Positions 1-9,153 of a stretch of 64,000 bases of DNA are shown one piece after another; the first letter of the stretch is position 1, and each line of letters starts with the position of its first letter. The translations under genes and the position numbers were made by a program. Location of the stretch: positions 2,170,001 to 2,234,000 of the forward strand of contig CBDFKC010000003.1 in NCBI GenBank assembly GCA_965248685.1. Direction: 5' to 3'. The stretch comes from VYFG01 sp965248685. GTDB lineage: Bacteria > Pseudomonadota > Gammaproteobacteria > Arenicellales > Poriferihabitantaceae. Under the pieces are notes generated by a model. The model saw nothing but the letters and a program-made list of their open reading frames with translations. It ran no database searches and was not told the origin of the DNA.

Positions 1-120
1 GCACCGAGAATTCCAACCCGGCCCGGCAAGGGTGCAGTTCGCAAGCGTCTTGAAACTAAGTCGCACCGTGGAAAAGTTAAATCACGGCGCGCAAAAGTCT
101 CACTGGACGGTTCGGAATAA
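1..120 (+). CDS. arfB: C-terminal end of ArfB-type peptidyl-tRNA hydrolase (partial)
   Basis: An open frame runs from the first base of the window to a TAA at 118-120 and gives 39 residues, RIPTRPGKGAVRKRLETKSH... The Arg/Lys-rich composition and the [RK]xPTxPxxGxxxxRLExK pattern match the basic C-terminal tail of ArfB (YaeJ), the release-factor-like hydrolase that inserts this tail into the mRNA channel of stalled ribosomes and frees the peptide with its GGQ loop. The GGQ domain would lie upstream of the window, so the call rests on the tail only. It converges on cobO with two bases between the stop codons. Confidence 0.65.
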   Translation, partial: APRIPTRPGKGAVRKRLETKSHRGKVKSRRAKVSLDGSE

Positions 121-122
121 GC

Positions 123-659
123 TCAGAACTCTACCCCTTGAGCGGCCAGAATTCCCTGGTCGAAGGCGTGTTTAACTTTGGTCATACTGGTAACGGTGTC
201 TGCCACTTCAATAATTTCCTCCGGCGCATCCCGGCCGGTTAAAATCAGATGCATCCACTTCGGTTTTTTCTCTCTGATAAATTCGGCGATCTCAGCGCCA
301 GTGAACCAACCATAACTACAGCAGTAGTTGATCTCGTCGAGTACTACCAAATCAAATTCTTCTGACAGAATTTTCTGCTGGGCAAATTCCCAGACGGTGC
401 GGCTGGTTTTTATATCTTGCTCCGGGTCTTTGGTGTCCCAGGTAAACCCGTCACCCATTGAATGCCATTCGATATTGTCAAATTTCGCAGCGGCCTGACT
501 TTCGCCAGTTTTCCATTTGCCTTTGATCAATTGAATCACGCATACTTTGAGACCCCAGCCCGCGGCCCGAAATACCACGCCAAAGGCGCTGGAGGATTTA
601 CCCTTGCCTTCGCCGGTATGGACCAGCGTAATGCCTTCTCTTCTTTCACGTGATTTCAT
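123..659 (-). CDS. cobO: Cob(I)yrinic acid a,c-diamide adenosyltransferase (corrinoid adenosyltransferase)
   Basis: 178 residues, the usual length of CobO/BtuR. It transfers the 5'-deoxyadenosyl group of ATP to the cobalt of reduced corrinoids, the last activating step towards coenzyme B12, in the cytoplasm. The P-loop GEGKGKSSSA lies at residues 17-26, followed by the family features FRAAGWGLKVCVIQLIKG and the VLDEINY strand (about 106-112). No other cobalamin biosynthesis gene is visible nearby, so it may serve salvage of imported corrinoid; that is inference. Confidence 0.92.
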   Translation of the reverse strand: MKSRERREGITLVHTGEGKGKSSSAFGVVFRAAGWGLKVCVIQLIKGKWKTGESQAAAKFDNIEWHSMGDGFTWDTKDPEQDIKTSRTVWEFAQQKILSEEFDLVVLDEINYCCSYGWFTGAEIAEFIREKKPKWMHLILTGRDAPEEIIEVADTVTSMTKVKHAFDQGILAAQGVEF

Positions 660-726
660 AGATGATTCGGTGGTTGAACGTTGTCGAGTGCATCGAGGGA
701 TTCAGAGTGTGCCTTAAAATTCTCTG

Positions 727-1401
727 TCAAAAAAGCCCACGATCACTCATCGAGACAAACTCGCCATCACCGATTACCAGATGATCCAGCAACCTGACAT
801 CGATTAAATCGAGGGACTCCCGCAAGCGTTTGGTCAGGGTTGCATCAGACTGACTCGGTTCGGCAATACCTGAAGGATGGTTATGGGCGAGTATGACTGC
901 TGAAGCATTTTTCTCCAGCACCGCTCTTACCACCTCCCGGGGATGTACCGTGGCACCGTTCAGGGTTCCGCAAAACAATTCTTCATAATCGATAACTTGA
1001 TGCCGGGTATCGAGGTAAATAATCGCGAAGACTTCTCGTTTTCGATCACGTAACTGATGGGTAAGAAAATCTGCGGCCTGGCTGGGACTACTCAATGGCC
1101 CTTGCTTGCGCAGGCTCTGGTCGAGGAATCGCCGCCCCATTTCCAGAGATGCTTGTAACAGCGCGTAGCGTGCCGGGCCGCAGCCATTGAATTGATAGAT
1201 TTTTTGCTTGTCTGCAGTCAATATCTGGCGCAGTCCGCCAAATTCTCGCAGCAGGTTGCGCCCAATATCGAGGGCGGTACAGCCGGGAGTTCCCGAGCGA
1301 ATAAATAATGCCAACAGTTCAGCGTCAGACAGTACCTGGGCGCCTCGAGACAGAAGTTTTTCCTGGGGCCGCTCGCTAACGGGCCATTGTTTGATTGCCA
1401 T
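727..1401 (-). CDS. radC: RadC family JAB/MPN-domain protein
   Basis: 224 residues. The N-terminal part (about 1-75) carries a helix-hairpin-helix-like region (ARYALLQASLEMGRRF follows it) and the C-terminal half is a JAB1/MPN metalloprotease-like domain with the complete JAMM signature: ..REVV.. then HNHPSG (about 172-177) and S-x2-D. The family's cellular role is unsettled; the old DNA-repair assignment was withdrawn for E. coli. It is divergent from coaBC with 44 bp between start codons, the arrangement seen in many gammaproteobacteria. Confidence 0.93.
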   Translation of the reverse strand: MAIKQWPVSERPQEKLLSRGAQVLSDAELLALFIRSGTPGCTALDIGRNLLREFGGLRQILTADKQKIYQFNGCGPARYALLQASLEMGRRFLDQSLRKQGPLSSPSQAADFLTHQLRDRKREVFAIIYLDTRHQVIDYEELFCGTLNGATVHPREVVRAVLEKNASAVILAHNHPSGIAEPSQSDATLTKRLRESLDLIDVRLLDHLVIGDGEFVSMSDRGLF

Positions 1402-1445
1402 GCTTACATTCCTTGTATTGATAATCCTGCGTTACACTCTACCTC

Positions 1446-2648
1446 ATGAATCATCACAATAACAAGCGCATACTGATCGGGATCAGCGGTGGAATTGCTG
1501 CTTATAAAAGCCCGGAATTGGTACGAAGACTGCTCGATCGGGGGTGTGATGTGCGGGTGGTAATGACCTCCGCCGCAACTGAATTTATTACACCATTAAC
1601 TCTTCAGGCGGTGAGCGGCCATCCAGTCTACCAGCATTTACTGGATACCGATGCGGAGTCGGGTATGGGACATATTGAGCTGGCGCGCTGGGCCGAACAA
1701 ATAATTATAGCGCCGGCAACCGCAAACTTTATTGCGAAACTTGCTAATGGTCAGGCCGATGATCTTTTGTCCACGTTATGTGTTGCGACCACCGCGGATG
1801 TTGCAATCGCACCAGCAATGAACCAACAAATGTGGCAGCACTCGGCCACGGTTGGTAATCTGGAATTACTGAGGCAAAGAGGAATCCAGGTCATCGGACC
1901 GGGAAGCGGCGATCAGGCCTGCGGGGAAGTGGGGCCGGGACGCATGACCGAGCCCGATGAAATTGCCGGGATATTGGCGGGAGATGGGATCGAACCTATC
2001 CTTGCCGGGCGCAATATTTTAATCACCGCCGGTCCGACCTGGGAAGCCATCGACCCGGTGCGCGGCATAACCAATCATAGTTCTGGCAAGATGGGTTTTG
2101 CTCTGGCTCAGGCAGCAGCGGACTTTGGTGCCCGGGTCACGTTGATCAGCGGCCCGGTGCATCTCGAGACACCAACTGGGGTAGGTCGGATAGACGTCGT
2201 TTCGGCGCAGGATATGCTGGCGGCAGTAAACCAGGAAGTGATTGGGTCAGATATTTTTATCGGGGTGGCTGCAGTGGCGGATTTCCGACCATCCAGGGTA
2301 GCCGAACATAAAATCAAAAAAACCGCGGATAGTGACACCATGACCATTGAAATGGTGCGAAATCCGGATATTCTTGCCGCCGTTGCAGCCCTCGACAATC
2401 CGCCGTTTACCGTAGGATTTGCCGCAGAGACCCAGAATACCCTGGATAACGCTCGGTCCAAATTAGTCAACAAGAAGGTCAATATGATTGCGGCCAATAA
2501 TGTTGGCGGTGCCCAGGGCGCGTTTGGCAATGACCGGAATGCAGTTACCCTGGTTCATACCCAGGGAGAAATCAGGTTACCCGCCAGTGATAAATACGCC
2601 ATCGCGATCCAGATGCTTGAACATATTTACAAATTTATAAATCAATGA
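1446..2648 (+). CDS. coaBC: Bifunctional phosphopantothenoylcysteine decarboxylase / phosphopantothenate-cysteine ligase
   Basis: 400 residues, two domains. The N-terminal CoaC flavoprotein domain shows GISGGIAAYKSPELVR (about 12-27), the conserved His in GHIELARWA and the PAMNQQMW substrate clamp. The C-terminal CoaB domain begins at about 188 with ITAGPTWEAIDPVR and NHSSGKMG. Together they carry out CTP-dependent coupling of cysteine to 4'-phosphopantothenate and its decarboxylation, two middle steps of coenzyme A synthesis. The stop overlaps the dut start (ATGA), so the two are likely translationally coupled. Confidence 0.96.
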   Translation: MNHHNNKRILIGISGGIAAYKSPELVRRLLDRGCDVRVVMTSAATEFITPLTLQAVSGHPVYQHLLDTDAESGMGHIELARWAEQIIIAPATANFIAKLANGQADDLLSTLCVATTADVAIAPAMNQQMWQHSATVGNLELLRQRGIQVIGPGSGDQACGEVGPGRMTEPDEIAGILAGDGIEPILAGRNILITAGPTWEAIDPVRGITNHSSGKMGFALAQAAADFGARVTLISGPVHLETPTGVGRIDVVSAQDMLAAVNQEVIGSDIFIGVAAVADFRPSRVAEHKIKKTADSDTMTIEMVRNPDILAAVAALDNPPFTVGFAAETQNTLDNARSKLVNKKVNMIAANNVGGAQGAFGNDRNAVTLVHTQGEIRLPASDKYAIAIQMLEHIYKFINQ

Positions 2649-3103
2649 AAGCCAATATTGATCTTCAAATCCTTGATCCAAGAGTAAACACAGAGTTTGG
2701 TTTGCCTCACTATGCTACAGAAGGGTCAGCGGGGCTCGATCTTAAGGCCTGTGTGGACGATTCCCTGGTGTTGTCCCCGGGACAAACCGAGCTGATCCCG
2801 ACAGGAATTGCCATTCATATCGGTGACCCGGATGTGGCCGCAGTGATCCTCCCTCGATCGGGGTTGGGGCATAAGCACGGCATCGTGCTGGGAAACTTGA
2901 CCGGTTTGATCGACTCCGATTATCAGGGGCAGTTATTCGTCTCCTGCTGGAATCGCGGCACCCGTGAATTCACTATCAACCCGGGAGACCGCATTGCACA
3001 ATTAGTTCTGGTGCCGGTGATCCAGGCCACATTTAATATCGTTGAGTCGTTCGAGCGCAGTGACCGCGCTGATGGCGGCTTTGGATCCACCGGGGCGAGT
3101 TAA
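2645..3103 (+). CDS. dut: Deoxyuridine 5'-triphosphate nucleotidohydrolase
   Basis: 152 residues, typical of trimeric dUTPase. It hydrolyses dUTP to dUMP and pyrophosphate, keeping uracil out of DNA and feeding dTMP synthesis. Conserved motifs are seen in order: SAGLDLKA, PRSGLGHKHGIVLGN with the uracil-binding hairpin, the LIDSDYQG strand, GDRIAQLV and the C-terminal P-loop-like RADGGFGSTG that closes over the substrate. Its start overlaps the coaBC stop by four bases and its stop abuts that of the convergent PP2C gene. Confidence 0.96.
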   Translation: MKANIDLQILDPRVNTEFGLPHYATEGSAGLDLKACVDDSLVLSPGQTELIPTGIAIHIGDPDVAAVILPRSGLGHKHGIVLGNLTGLIDSDYQGQLFVSCWNRGTREFTINPGDRIAQLVLVPVIQATFNIVESFERSDRADGGFGSTGAS

Positions 3104-3901
3104 CTATTCGCTGCGGCGTAGAGTGATGATGGTTAAATCGTCTGGATGCGCGGGGACTTCGGGGTCCTCGCTTAGCATGGAAATCTGGCACTGGGTAATG
3201 AGTTGAGAAATTTTTTCGTCTAGCGGCCCCGACTTAATCACGTCGATGATTGCCTCCTGGGATAGATTATCCCTCAGCCCGTCGCTTGCCATGACCACGG
3301 TATCGAAATTCGACAGGATGATCCTTGGACCGATTTCCAATCGCATCTGATCGCTCCCTAGCACATTCGACACCAGATGACGGTCTTCATGGAGCATGGC
3401 GCTGGCTTCATCCAAAACGCCGGATTCCTCCATATAGCCGGTGGGTGAATGGGATACTGTTTGGGACTTGAGCTGACCGCGCTGGCCGGTAACCAGGGTC
3501 ATTGAATCCCCGATATGATAGGTTCGTAGGGTTCCTTTGCTCAACTCTGCCAACATCAGTGTGGTTGCGCCACCGCTTCCTGATTGCAGGATAGCGCTAT
3601 TGGCCGAATCGATTCCTGCCAAAATTGCGCTGCGCACATCTTTCGCGGATTCTTTATGGGCAAGCTGTTGAAGAATAATTTTGACAGCCAATTGGGACGC
3701 AGATTCACCAGCGGGTAGCCCGCCGAGACCATCGGCAACCATAAATACCCAACTCTCCCGGGATACTCTGATCCAACCGGCGCAGTCTTCATTGGGGCTG
3801 GTTTTGTCGGGGGAACGGGCGGTATAGGCGGCGAATTGACAACCAGGATGGCGGAAGTATTTCGGGCCGAAAGATTCTGCGGCGTAAAAAAGTTGATTCA
3901 T
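3104..3901 (-). CDS. PP2C-family serine/threonine protein phosphatase
   Basis: 265 residues from the ATG at 3901. That start is chosen because it overlaps the stop of the upstream kinase as ATGA; a longer in-frame start at 3994 would read 31 residues inside the kinase gene. Metal-binding PP2C motifs are complete: NED near the N-terminus, VADGLGGLPAGE, VVMASDGLRDN and PDDLT near the C-terminus. The enzyme should remove phosphate from Ser/Thr residues in the cytoplasm using two Mn/Mg ions. Coupling to a kinase gene suggests that the two act on the same targets. Confidence 0.9.
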   Translation of the reverse strand: MNQLFYAAESFGPKYFRHPGCQFAAYTARSPDKTSPNEDCAGWIRVSRESWVFMVADGLGGLPAGESASQLAVKIILQQLAHKESAKDVRSAILAGIDSANSAILQSGSGGATTLMLAELSKGTLRTYHIGDSMTLVTGQRGQLKSQTVSHSPTGYMEESGVLDEASAMLHEDRHLVSNVLGSDQMRLEIGPRIILSNFDTVVMASDGLRDNLSQEAIIDVIKSGPLDEKISQLITQCQISMLSEDPEVPAHPDDLTIITLRRSE

Positions 3902-4623
3902 ACGCCACTCCAATGCATGGTTTCGATATGGCTCCTCAATTGATTTGCCGAGCGAAATTTTTTCAAAATCAGACTGCGTTTCAGCCCGCAACAAATTTCC
4001 TTGACCTCGGGTGGTTGGCGCGAATAGGTCTTGGCGCCGCCCAGTACGTCATAGAAAACCCGGATTAAATCGCATAAGTCGTTGCGGTAATTTTCCCCGC
4101 TGGGTGCACCCCAATTGAACATATCCAGAAGTTTCAATTCAAAGCCGAGGCCGAATCGCTGAACAATAATATTTTCCGGGTGAAGGTCGCCATGATAGTC
4201 CCGGGTTGCGTGAATCGCCTCAATCCCCCGGGTCAGCGCATAAAGAAGATGAATGCCTTGAAACGGACTGAGCTTTTGGCCTTTCTGGGACTTAAGGAAT
4301 ACCGACAGTAACTGTCCTTCGACGTATTCTGAAATCAGAATTGAAATCTTGCTTCCTTGAAAAAATGTGCTGTCCAGAGAATGGTATTGAATTACGATGG
4401 GACACTGGCGTAATTTATGCAGCTTGCGCGCATAAGTTTTCAGGGTTCGGTCACGCGGGTTGCGTTGTGGGAAAAACAATTTTGCGGTGCGGGCGATACC
4501 GGTGCGCAGCTCGCTTACCAGATAGACCTCACCTTCCCAACCGGCCCCCAGTATTTCAATGACTTCAAACTTTTCGGAGATGATTTCCCCGGGTTCCAGA
4601 CCAAAACTGTCAATGCGACTCAC
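3898..4623 (-). CDS. Atypical serine/threonine protein kinase
   Basis: 241 residues from a GTG at 4623; a single short kinase domain with no transmembrane or sensor part. Seen: a glycine loop ILGAGWEGEVYLV (24-36), candidate ATP-binding Lys48 in TAKLFF, the hinge SEYVEGQL (about 98-105), the catalytic loop HGDLHPEN (144-151) and metal-binding Asp167. Departures from the standard pattern are DMF instead of DFG at 167-169 and no obvious helix-C glutamate. HGDLHPEN is closer to lipopolysaccharide- or APH-type kinases than to HRDLKPEN. The gene follows metY by 37 bp and overlaps the phosphatase, so the four minus-strand genes from 6427 to 3104 are probably one transcript. Target unknown. Confidence 0.78.
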   Translation of the reverse strand: MSRIDSFGLEPGEIISEKFEVIEILGAGWEGEVYLVSELRTGIARTAKLFFPQRNPRDRTLKTYARKLHKLRQCPIVIQYHSLDSTFFQGSKISILISEYVEGQLLSVFLKSQKGQKLSPFQGIHLLYALTRGIEAIHATRDYHGDLHPENIIVQRFGLGFELKLLDMFNWGAPSGENYRNDLCDLIRVFYDVLGGAKTYSRQPPEVKEICCGLKRSLILKKFRSANQLRSHIETMHWSGV

Positions 4624-4660
4624 GTTTTCAGGGCTGTAATCGCTTGCTTAGTGACGAACC

Positions 4661-5941
4661 TTATGTAGCATTGAGGGCCTGGTCGATGTCCCACAATATA
4701 TCGTCAATGGATTCAAGACCCACCGACATTCGGATCATGTCATCGGAAATTCCGGCCTTCAATAACTCTGCTTCGTTAAGCTGTCTATGGGTAGTTGAAG
4801 CAGGGTGAATGACCAGGGTTTTAGCGTCGCCAACATTTGCCAGATGACTCATAAAGCTCGCGTTCTCGATAAACCTTGCGCCGGCTTGCTGTCCTCCTTT
4901 AACCCCAAACGTCAGGATCGAGCCGGCTCCTTTTGGCAGGTATTTTTGTGCCAAAGAATAATAGGGGTTATTCGGATCGCCGGCGTATTTTACCCAACTG
5001 ACATTCTTATGTTGATGCAAGAACGCTGACACCCGTTGGGTGTTTACGACATGGCGATCCATCCGTATCGGCAGGGTTTCAAGCCCCTGAAGCATCATAA
5101 AAGAATTGAAGGGGCTAATGGTTGGGCCCAGGGTGCGCAGAGTTTCGCAGCGCGCCTTCATAGTGAAGCCAAAGTCGCCAAAAGTCTCGTAGAATTTCAC
5201 CCCATGGTAGCCCTCAGAGGGCTCAATCATATCCGGATAATTTCCATTGTCCCAGGGAAATTTACCCGATTCGATGATGATGCCGCCCATGGAAGTCCCA
5301 TGTCCGCAGATAAATTTGGTAGCCGAATGCACCACGATATCAGCACCATGATCGAATGGACGGCACAGATAGGGTGAAGCAAATGTATTGTCGATAACGA
5401 AGGCGATACCGTGATCATGGGCAATTCGTCCGACGGCTTCGATGTCAATAACATTGTTGTTGGGGTTACCCACAGTTTCCCCATAAATTACCCGGGTTCT
5501 GTCGGATATGGCCCGGGCAAAATTTTCCGGATCGTCCGGGTCAACAAATACGGTGGAAATTCCCATGCGTTTAAAGGTAACCGCGAACTGGGAAACGGTG
5601 CCGCCATACAAAGTGCTGGCGGAAACAATTTCATCACCTTGCCGTAACAAAGTTAGTAGCGCGGTCATTTGGGCCGCCATACCAGTACTGGTGGCAACCG
5701 CAGCGCGTCCACCTTCCAATGCCGCCATGCGTTCTTCAAACATCGCGGTGGTGGGATTGGTCAGGCGGGTATAAACATTGCCAAAAGTCTGTAAATTGAA
5801 CAAACTGGCGGCGTGATCGGTATCATCGAAAACGTAGGAAGCGGTCTGGTAAATCGGGGTTGCCCTGGCACCGGTGGCGGGGTCTGGTTGATGGCCAGCA
5901 TGTAAACACAGGGTTTCGAAGCCAAATTCTCTATCACTCAT
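4661..5941 (-). CDS. metY: O-acetylhomoserine sulfhydrylase (aminocarboxypropyltransferase)
   Basis: 426 residues, the length of MetY rather than the shorter MetB/MetC (about 380-400). A PLP enzyme that replaces the acetyl group of O-acetyl-L-homoserine by sulfide to give homocysteine directly. Seen: FETLCLHAGHQPDPATGARATPIYQT at the N-terminus, YTRLTNPTT, the cofactor-stacking region, and the Schiff-base lysine in VHSATKFICGHGT (about 206-218). A substrate preference for O-succinylhomoserine cannot be excluded. It lies 15 bp behind a CoA-binding-domain gene on the same strand. Confidence 0.9.
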   Translation of the reverse strand: MSDREFGFETLCLHAGHQPDPATGARATPIYQTASYVFDDTDHAASLFNLQTFGNVYTRLTNPTTAMFEERMAALEGGRAAVATSTGMAAQMTALLTLLRQGDEIVSASTLYGGTVSQFAVTFKRMGISTVFVDPDDPENFARAISDRTRVIYGETVGNPNNNVIDIEAVGRIAHDHGIAFVIDNTFASPYLCRPFDHGADIVVHSATKFICGHGTSMGGIIIESGKFPWDNGNYPDMIEPSEGYHGVKFYETFGDFGFTMKARCETLRTLGPTISPFNSFMMLQGLETLPIRMDRHVVNTQRVSAFLHQHKNVSWVKYAGDPNNPYYSLAQKYLPKGAGSILTFGVKGGQQAGARFIENASFMSHLANVGDAKTLVIHPASTTHRQLNEAELLKAGISDDMIRMSVGLESIDDILWDIDQALNAT

Positions 5942-5956
5942 CGCAATACCTCTAAC

Positions 5957-6427
5957 CTAATTTGCAATAATCTTGTTGCGCTGGGACGAGACCACTCGGG
6001 TATTTACCCCAATAAAATTTAATCCGCCAAATAGCCGTGCATGTTCGATCTTGACGCAATGGTCCATGACGAAATCGAGTCCGGCATCCTGGGTAATCTG
6101 GTGGGCTTCCTGGTTGATAATACCCAATTGCAACCAGACGCATTTGGCACCGATTTCGATGGCCTGACGGGCATAATCTGGCGTTGTGTCGGCGCGTTGA
6201 AATAAATCCACCATATCAACCGGTTCGGGAATTGACGCCAGATCCGGGTAGCAGGTTTCGCCGAGAATCTCGGGATAATTTGGATTAACCGGAATGATCC
6301 GGTATCCGTGGTCCTGCATATACTTGGCCGCGAAAAAACTCGGGCGGTGCCATTTTGCGGACAATCCTACAACGGCAATAACGCGGTTTTGATTGAGAAT
6401 TCGGCGCAGGGTGGGTATATCAGGCAT
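5957..6427 (-). CDS. CoA-binding domain protein (YccU-like)
   Basis: 156 residues from the ATG at 6427. A longer in-frame start at 6538 would add a poorly conserved 37-residue leader and overlap further with the divergent ligase gene. The protein is one Rossmann-type CoA-binding domain: VIAVVGLSAKWHRPSFFAAKYMQ, then YRIIPVNPNYPEILGE, VDMVDLFQRAD and AKCVWLQLGIINQEA. Members of this family bind CoA in structures but have no settled function. Its start lies 75 bp from that of the acyl-CoA ligase on the other strand. Confidence 0.82.
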   Translation of the reverse strand: MPDIPTLRRILNQNRVIAVVGLSAKWHRPSFFAAKYMQDHGYRIIPVNPNYPEILGETCYPDLASIPEPVDMVDLFQRADTTPDYARQAIEIGAKCVWLQLGIINQEAHQITQDAGLDFVMDHCVKIEHARLFGGLNFIGVNTRVVSSQRNKIIAN

Positions 6428-6502
6428 AAACCAAACAAAAGGGAGTATCGAAATCTGGAAGATAACATTATTATTCCCCGGTTTGCCAATTTCGATAATT
6501 TC

Positions 6503-8134
6503 ATGGGATCTAACAAATATCACAAAGGCCTGGGCCAATGCGCGGCCAATTTTGAGCCGTTGTCACCACTGGGTTTTTTAGACCGCGCGGCGTCAACTTA
6601 TCCGGATCGAACCGCTGTTATCGATGGTGATCAGACCACCACCTGGAGTCAGCTGCAAAGACGTTGTCAACGTCTGGCGTCGGCCCTGATCCGCAATGGT
6701 GTCGAGGCAGAAGATACGGTGGCGATCATTGCGCCTAACAGCAGCGCTATATACGAAGCACATTTTGCGGTGCCGATGTCGGGTGCTGTGTTGAATGCGA
6801 TTAACACCCGTCTCGATGCTGCTACCGTGGCTTATATTCTGCAACATTGCGAGGCTAAAGTTCTATTGGCCGATGCCGAGCTTGCAGAGATGGTCGGCGC
6901 AGCGTTGGGTCTATTGGATGACTCGTTTCGCGATCAACTTCTGATAATAGATATTGAAGTACCAGGTTGCGATGCCAGGATTGGAAAACAAGGTTATCAG
7001 CAGTTTCTGTCATGCGGAGACGAAAACGACGAATTACCCAAAGTTGAAGACGAATGGAATGCCATTTCACTGAACTATACCAGCGGAACCACCGGCAAAC
7101 CCAAGGGAGTTGTCTACCATCACCGCGGTGCCTATTTGAACGCCTTGAGTAATATTGTTGGATGGGAAATGCCCCACCACGCCAATTATCTGTGGACGCT
7201 GCCGATGTTCCATTGTAATGGCTGGTGTTTTCCCTGGAGTCTGGCGGCAATCGCCGGTACCAGTGTATGTCTACGCGCGGTCAACGCGGCGGCAATTTTT
7301 CAGGCCATTGCGGAACACCGGGTTAGCCACTTCTGCGGTGCCCCGATTATCATGAACATGTTGATCAATGCGGCGGAACCCGAGCGCCGTGAATTTGATC
7401 ACCAGGTCAATATGATGACCGCTGCGGCACCTCCACCAGCGGCGGTTCTAGCGTCTATGGAGCGTGCAGGGTTTAAGGTGACCCATGTTTATGGGCTGAC
7501 CGAAACCTATGGCCCGGCGGTAATCTGCGCCTGGAAACCCGAATGGGACCAATTGAATGAACACGATCAGGCCGGGATGAAGTCGCGCCAGGGGGTGCGT
7601 TATCACGCGCTGGAAGGACTTGAGGTGATGGATCCAACAACCATGCAATCAGTGGAAGCCAATGGAGAGGTTATCGGAGAGACCATGTTTCGAGGCAATA
7701 TTGTGATGAAAGGTTACCTTAAAAACGAAACCGCTACCGCGGAGGCTTTTGCCGGCGGCTGGTTCCATTCAGGTGATCTAGGGGTAATGGAGCCGGACCG
7801 GTATCTGCGGCTCAAGGACCGCTCAAAAGATATTATTATTTCAGGTGGTGAGAATATTTCATCCATTGAAGTAGAGGACTGTCTGTATAAACATCCATTG
7901 GTCGCTGAAGCAGCGGTTGTGGCAAAACCGGATCCACACTGGGGAGAAACACCGTGCGCTTTTATTGGTCTTAAGCCCGGCGCAGAAATTAGCGAACAGG
8001 GAATCATCGATTTTTGTCGGGAAAATCTGGCCCATTACAAATGCCCCCGAACCATATTGTTTGAAACTTTGCCAAAAACCTCTACCGGGAAAATTCAAAA
8101 GTTTAAATTGCGTGAGCGACTGACGGGTAATTGA
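6503..8134 (+). CDS. AMP-forming acyl-CoA synthetase (DmdB-like/medium-chain type)
   Basis: 543 residues from the ATG at 6503 (MGSNKYHKGLG); upstream in-frame starts are rejected because they run through the divergent CoA-binding gene. ANL-superfamily motifs are complete: the phosphate loop YTSGTTGKPKGV, the YGLTE motif, the hinge SGDLGVME.. LKDRSKDIIISGGENIS, and the C-terminal catalytic lysine in PKTSTGKIQK. It activates a carboxylic acid with ATP and joins it to CoA. The LPMFHCNGWCFPW stretch is typical of the subgroup that includes the methylmercaptopropionate ligase DmdB, but the substrate cannot be read from sequence alone. The EamA gene follows at once. Confidence 0.88.
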   Translation: MGSNKYHKGLGQCAANFEPLSPLGFLDRAASTYPDRTAVIDGDQTTTWSQLQRRCQRLASALIRNGVEAEDTVAIIAPNSSAIYEAHFAVPMSGAVLNAINTRLDAATVAYILQHCEAKVLLADAELAEMVGAALGLLDDSFRDQLLIIDIEVPGCDARIGKQGYQQFLSCGDENDELPKVEDEWNAISLNYTSGTTGKPKGVVYHHRGAYLNALSNIVGWEMPHHANYLWTLPMFHCNGWCFPWSLAAIAGTSVCLRAVNAAAIFQAIAEHRVSHFCGAPIIMNMLINAAEPERREFDHQVNMMTAAAPPPAAVLASMERAGFKVTHVYGLTETYGPAVICAWKPEWDQLNEHDQAGMKSRQGVRYHALEGLEVMDPTTMQSVEANGEVIGETMFRGNIVMKGYLKNETATAEAFAGGWFHSGDLGVMEPDRYLRLKDRSKDIIISGGENISSIEVEDCLYKHPLVAEAAVVAKPDPHWGETPCAFIGLKPGAEISEQGIIDFCRENLAHYKCPRTILFETLPKTSTGKIQKFKLRERLTGN

Positions 8135-8141
8135 TCTGGTG

Positions 8142-9017
8142 ATGTCGAAATACCAGGCAGGGGTGCTGTTCGCCCTGGCCACAGCTGTTTTCATCGGAGC
8201 AGTCACCACCCAGGCCAAGTTGTTTTATGCCGATGGCGGCAATGCCCTGACCCTGATGTTTTTTCGCTTTCTGTGTTCGGTGCTGGTAATTGGTTTGATA
8301 CTTTTAATTAAATCAAAAGGGCCTTCGAAGGCATCAGTAAAATCTACGTCTCCGGGATACTATGGTTTGACTATCGCTGTGGGTTTTGTCTGGTCCGGCG
8401 CTATGATCTGCTATCTGATATCGATCCAGAGCATTTCGGTTAGTGTCGCGGTATTGATTTTATATATGTATCCCCTGGTGGTGTTGGCGGTTTCGCTGAT
8501 ATCAGGTACTGCCCGATTTTCCCTTTCAGCGGTTTTTCTCTTCATAACGGCATTTGTCGGACTGGGTCTTGCCTTATTGAACGGTGAACATGACATCTAT
8601 CCGATCGGTTTGATTTTGGCGGTGAGTGCTATGCTGGGCGCCGCGGCAACTTTTTTTCTCGGCGCTCGGGTCGCGCCGAAAGTGGATACGGTGGTGTTTA
8701 CGTTTCGGATCAGTCTGGTTGGACTGGTAATGATTCTGCCGTTGATCATGGGGAATTTTAGCGTGTCCGGGGGCGATGGATTATGGGCCCTGGCTGGTGC
8801 CACCGGTTGCTACATTATCGCTATACTTTGTCAGTTTGCTGCCTTGTCTCGACTTGCGCCAGAAGTCGCAGCATTTTTTCTTAATCTGGAGCCAGTGGTC
8901 TCGATCACCATTGCCTCGATGGTTCTTGGAGAATCGTTGTCGACTCTTCAATGGTTTGGAGTGGCTCTGGTTATGCTGGCAGTGCTGGCCTCGACCCGAC
9001 TTGGTCAGGCTCGATAA
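8142..9017 (+). CDS. DMT-superfamily (EamA) transporter
   Basis: 291 residues from the ATG at 8142; a GTG three bases earlier is also possible. The protein is almost wholly hydrophobic, with about ten predicted membrane helices arranged as two five-helix EamA repeats (roughly 8-135 and 150-285); the second ends in LEPVVSITIASMVLGESLSTLQWFG, the family's usual C-terminal signature. Such proteins export small metabolites or amino acids across the inner membrane. Starting seven bases after the ligase stop, it is probably co-transcribed with it. Substrate unknown. Confidence 0.88.
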   Translation: MSKYQAGVLFALATAVFIGAVTTQAKLFYADGGNALTLMFFRFLCSVLVIGLILLIKSKGPSKASVKSTSPGYYGLTIAVGFVWSGAMICYLISIQSISVSVAVLILYMYPLVVLAVSLISGTARFSLSAVFLFITAFVGLGLALLNGEHDIYPIGLILAVSAMLGAAATFFLGARVAPKVDTVVFTFRISLVGLVMILPLIMGNFSVSGGDGLWALAGATGCYIIAILCQFAALSRLAPEVAAFFLNLEPVVSITIASMVLGESLSTLQWFGVALVMLAVLASTRLGQAR

Positions 9018-9153
9018 TACAGTTAGCTCTGGAGTATTGAAAATTGCCGCATGGGAATGGGGCGGTGTCGCATAGGCGTAAATTTATTTACCTGGCTTTC
9101 TCTACCATTGCGCTCCATATTTTTTGACCGAAGTTTCCCAGGGACCAGCGGTA

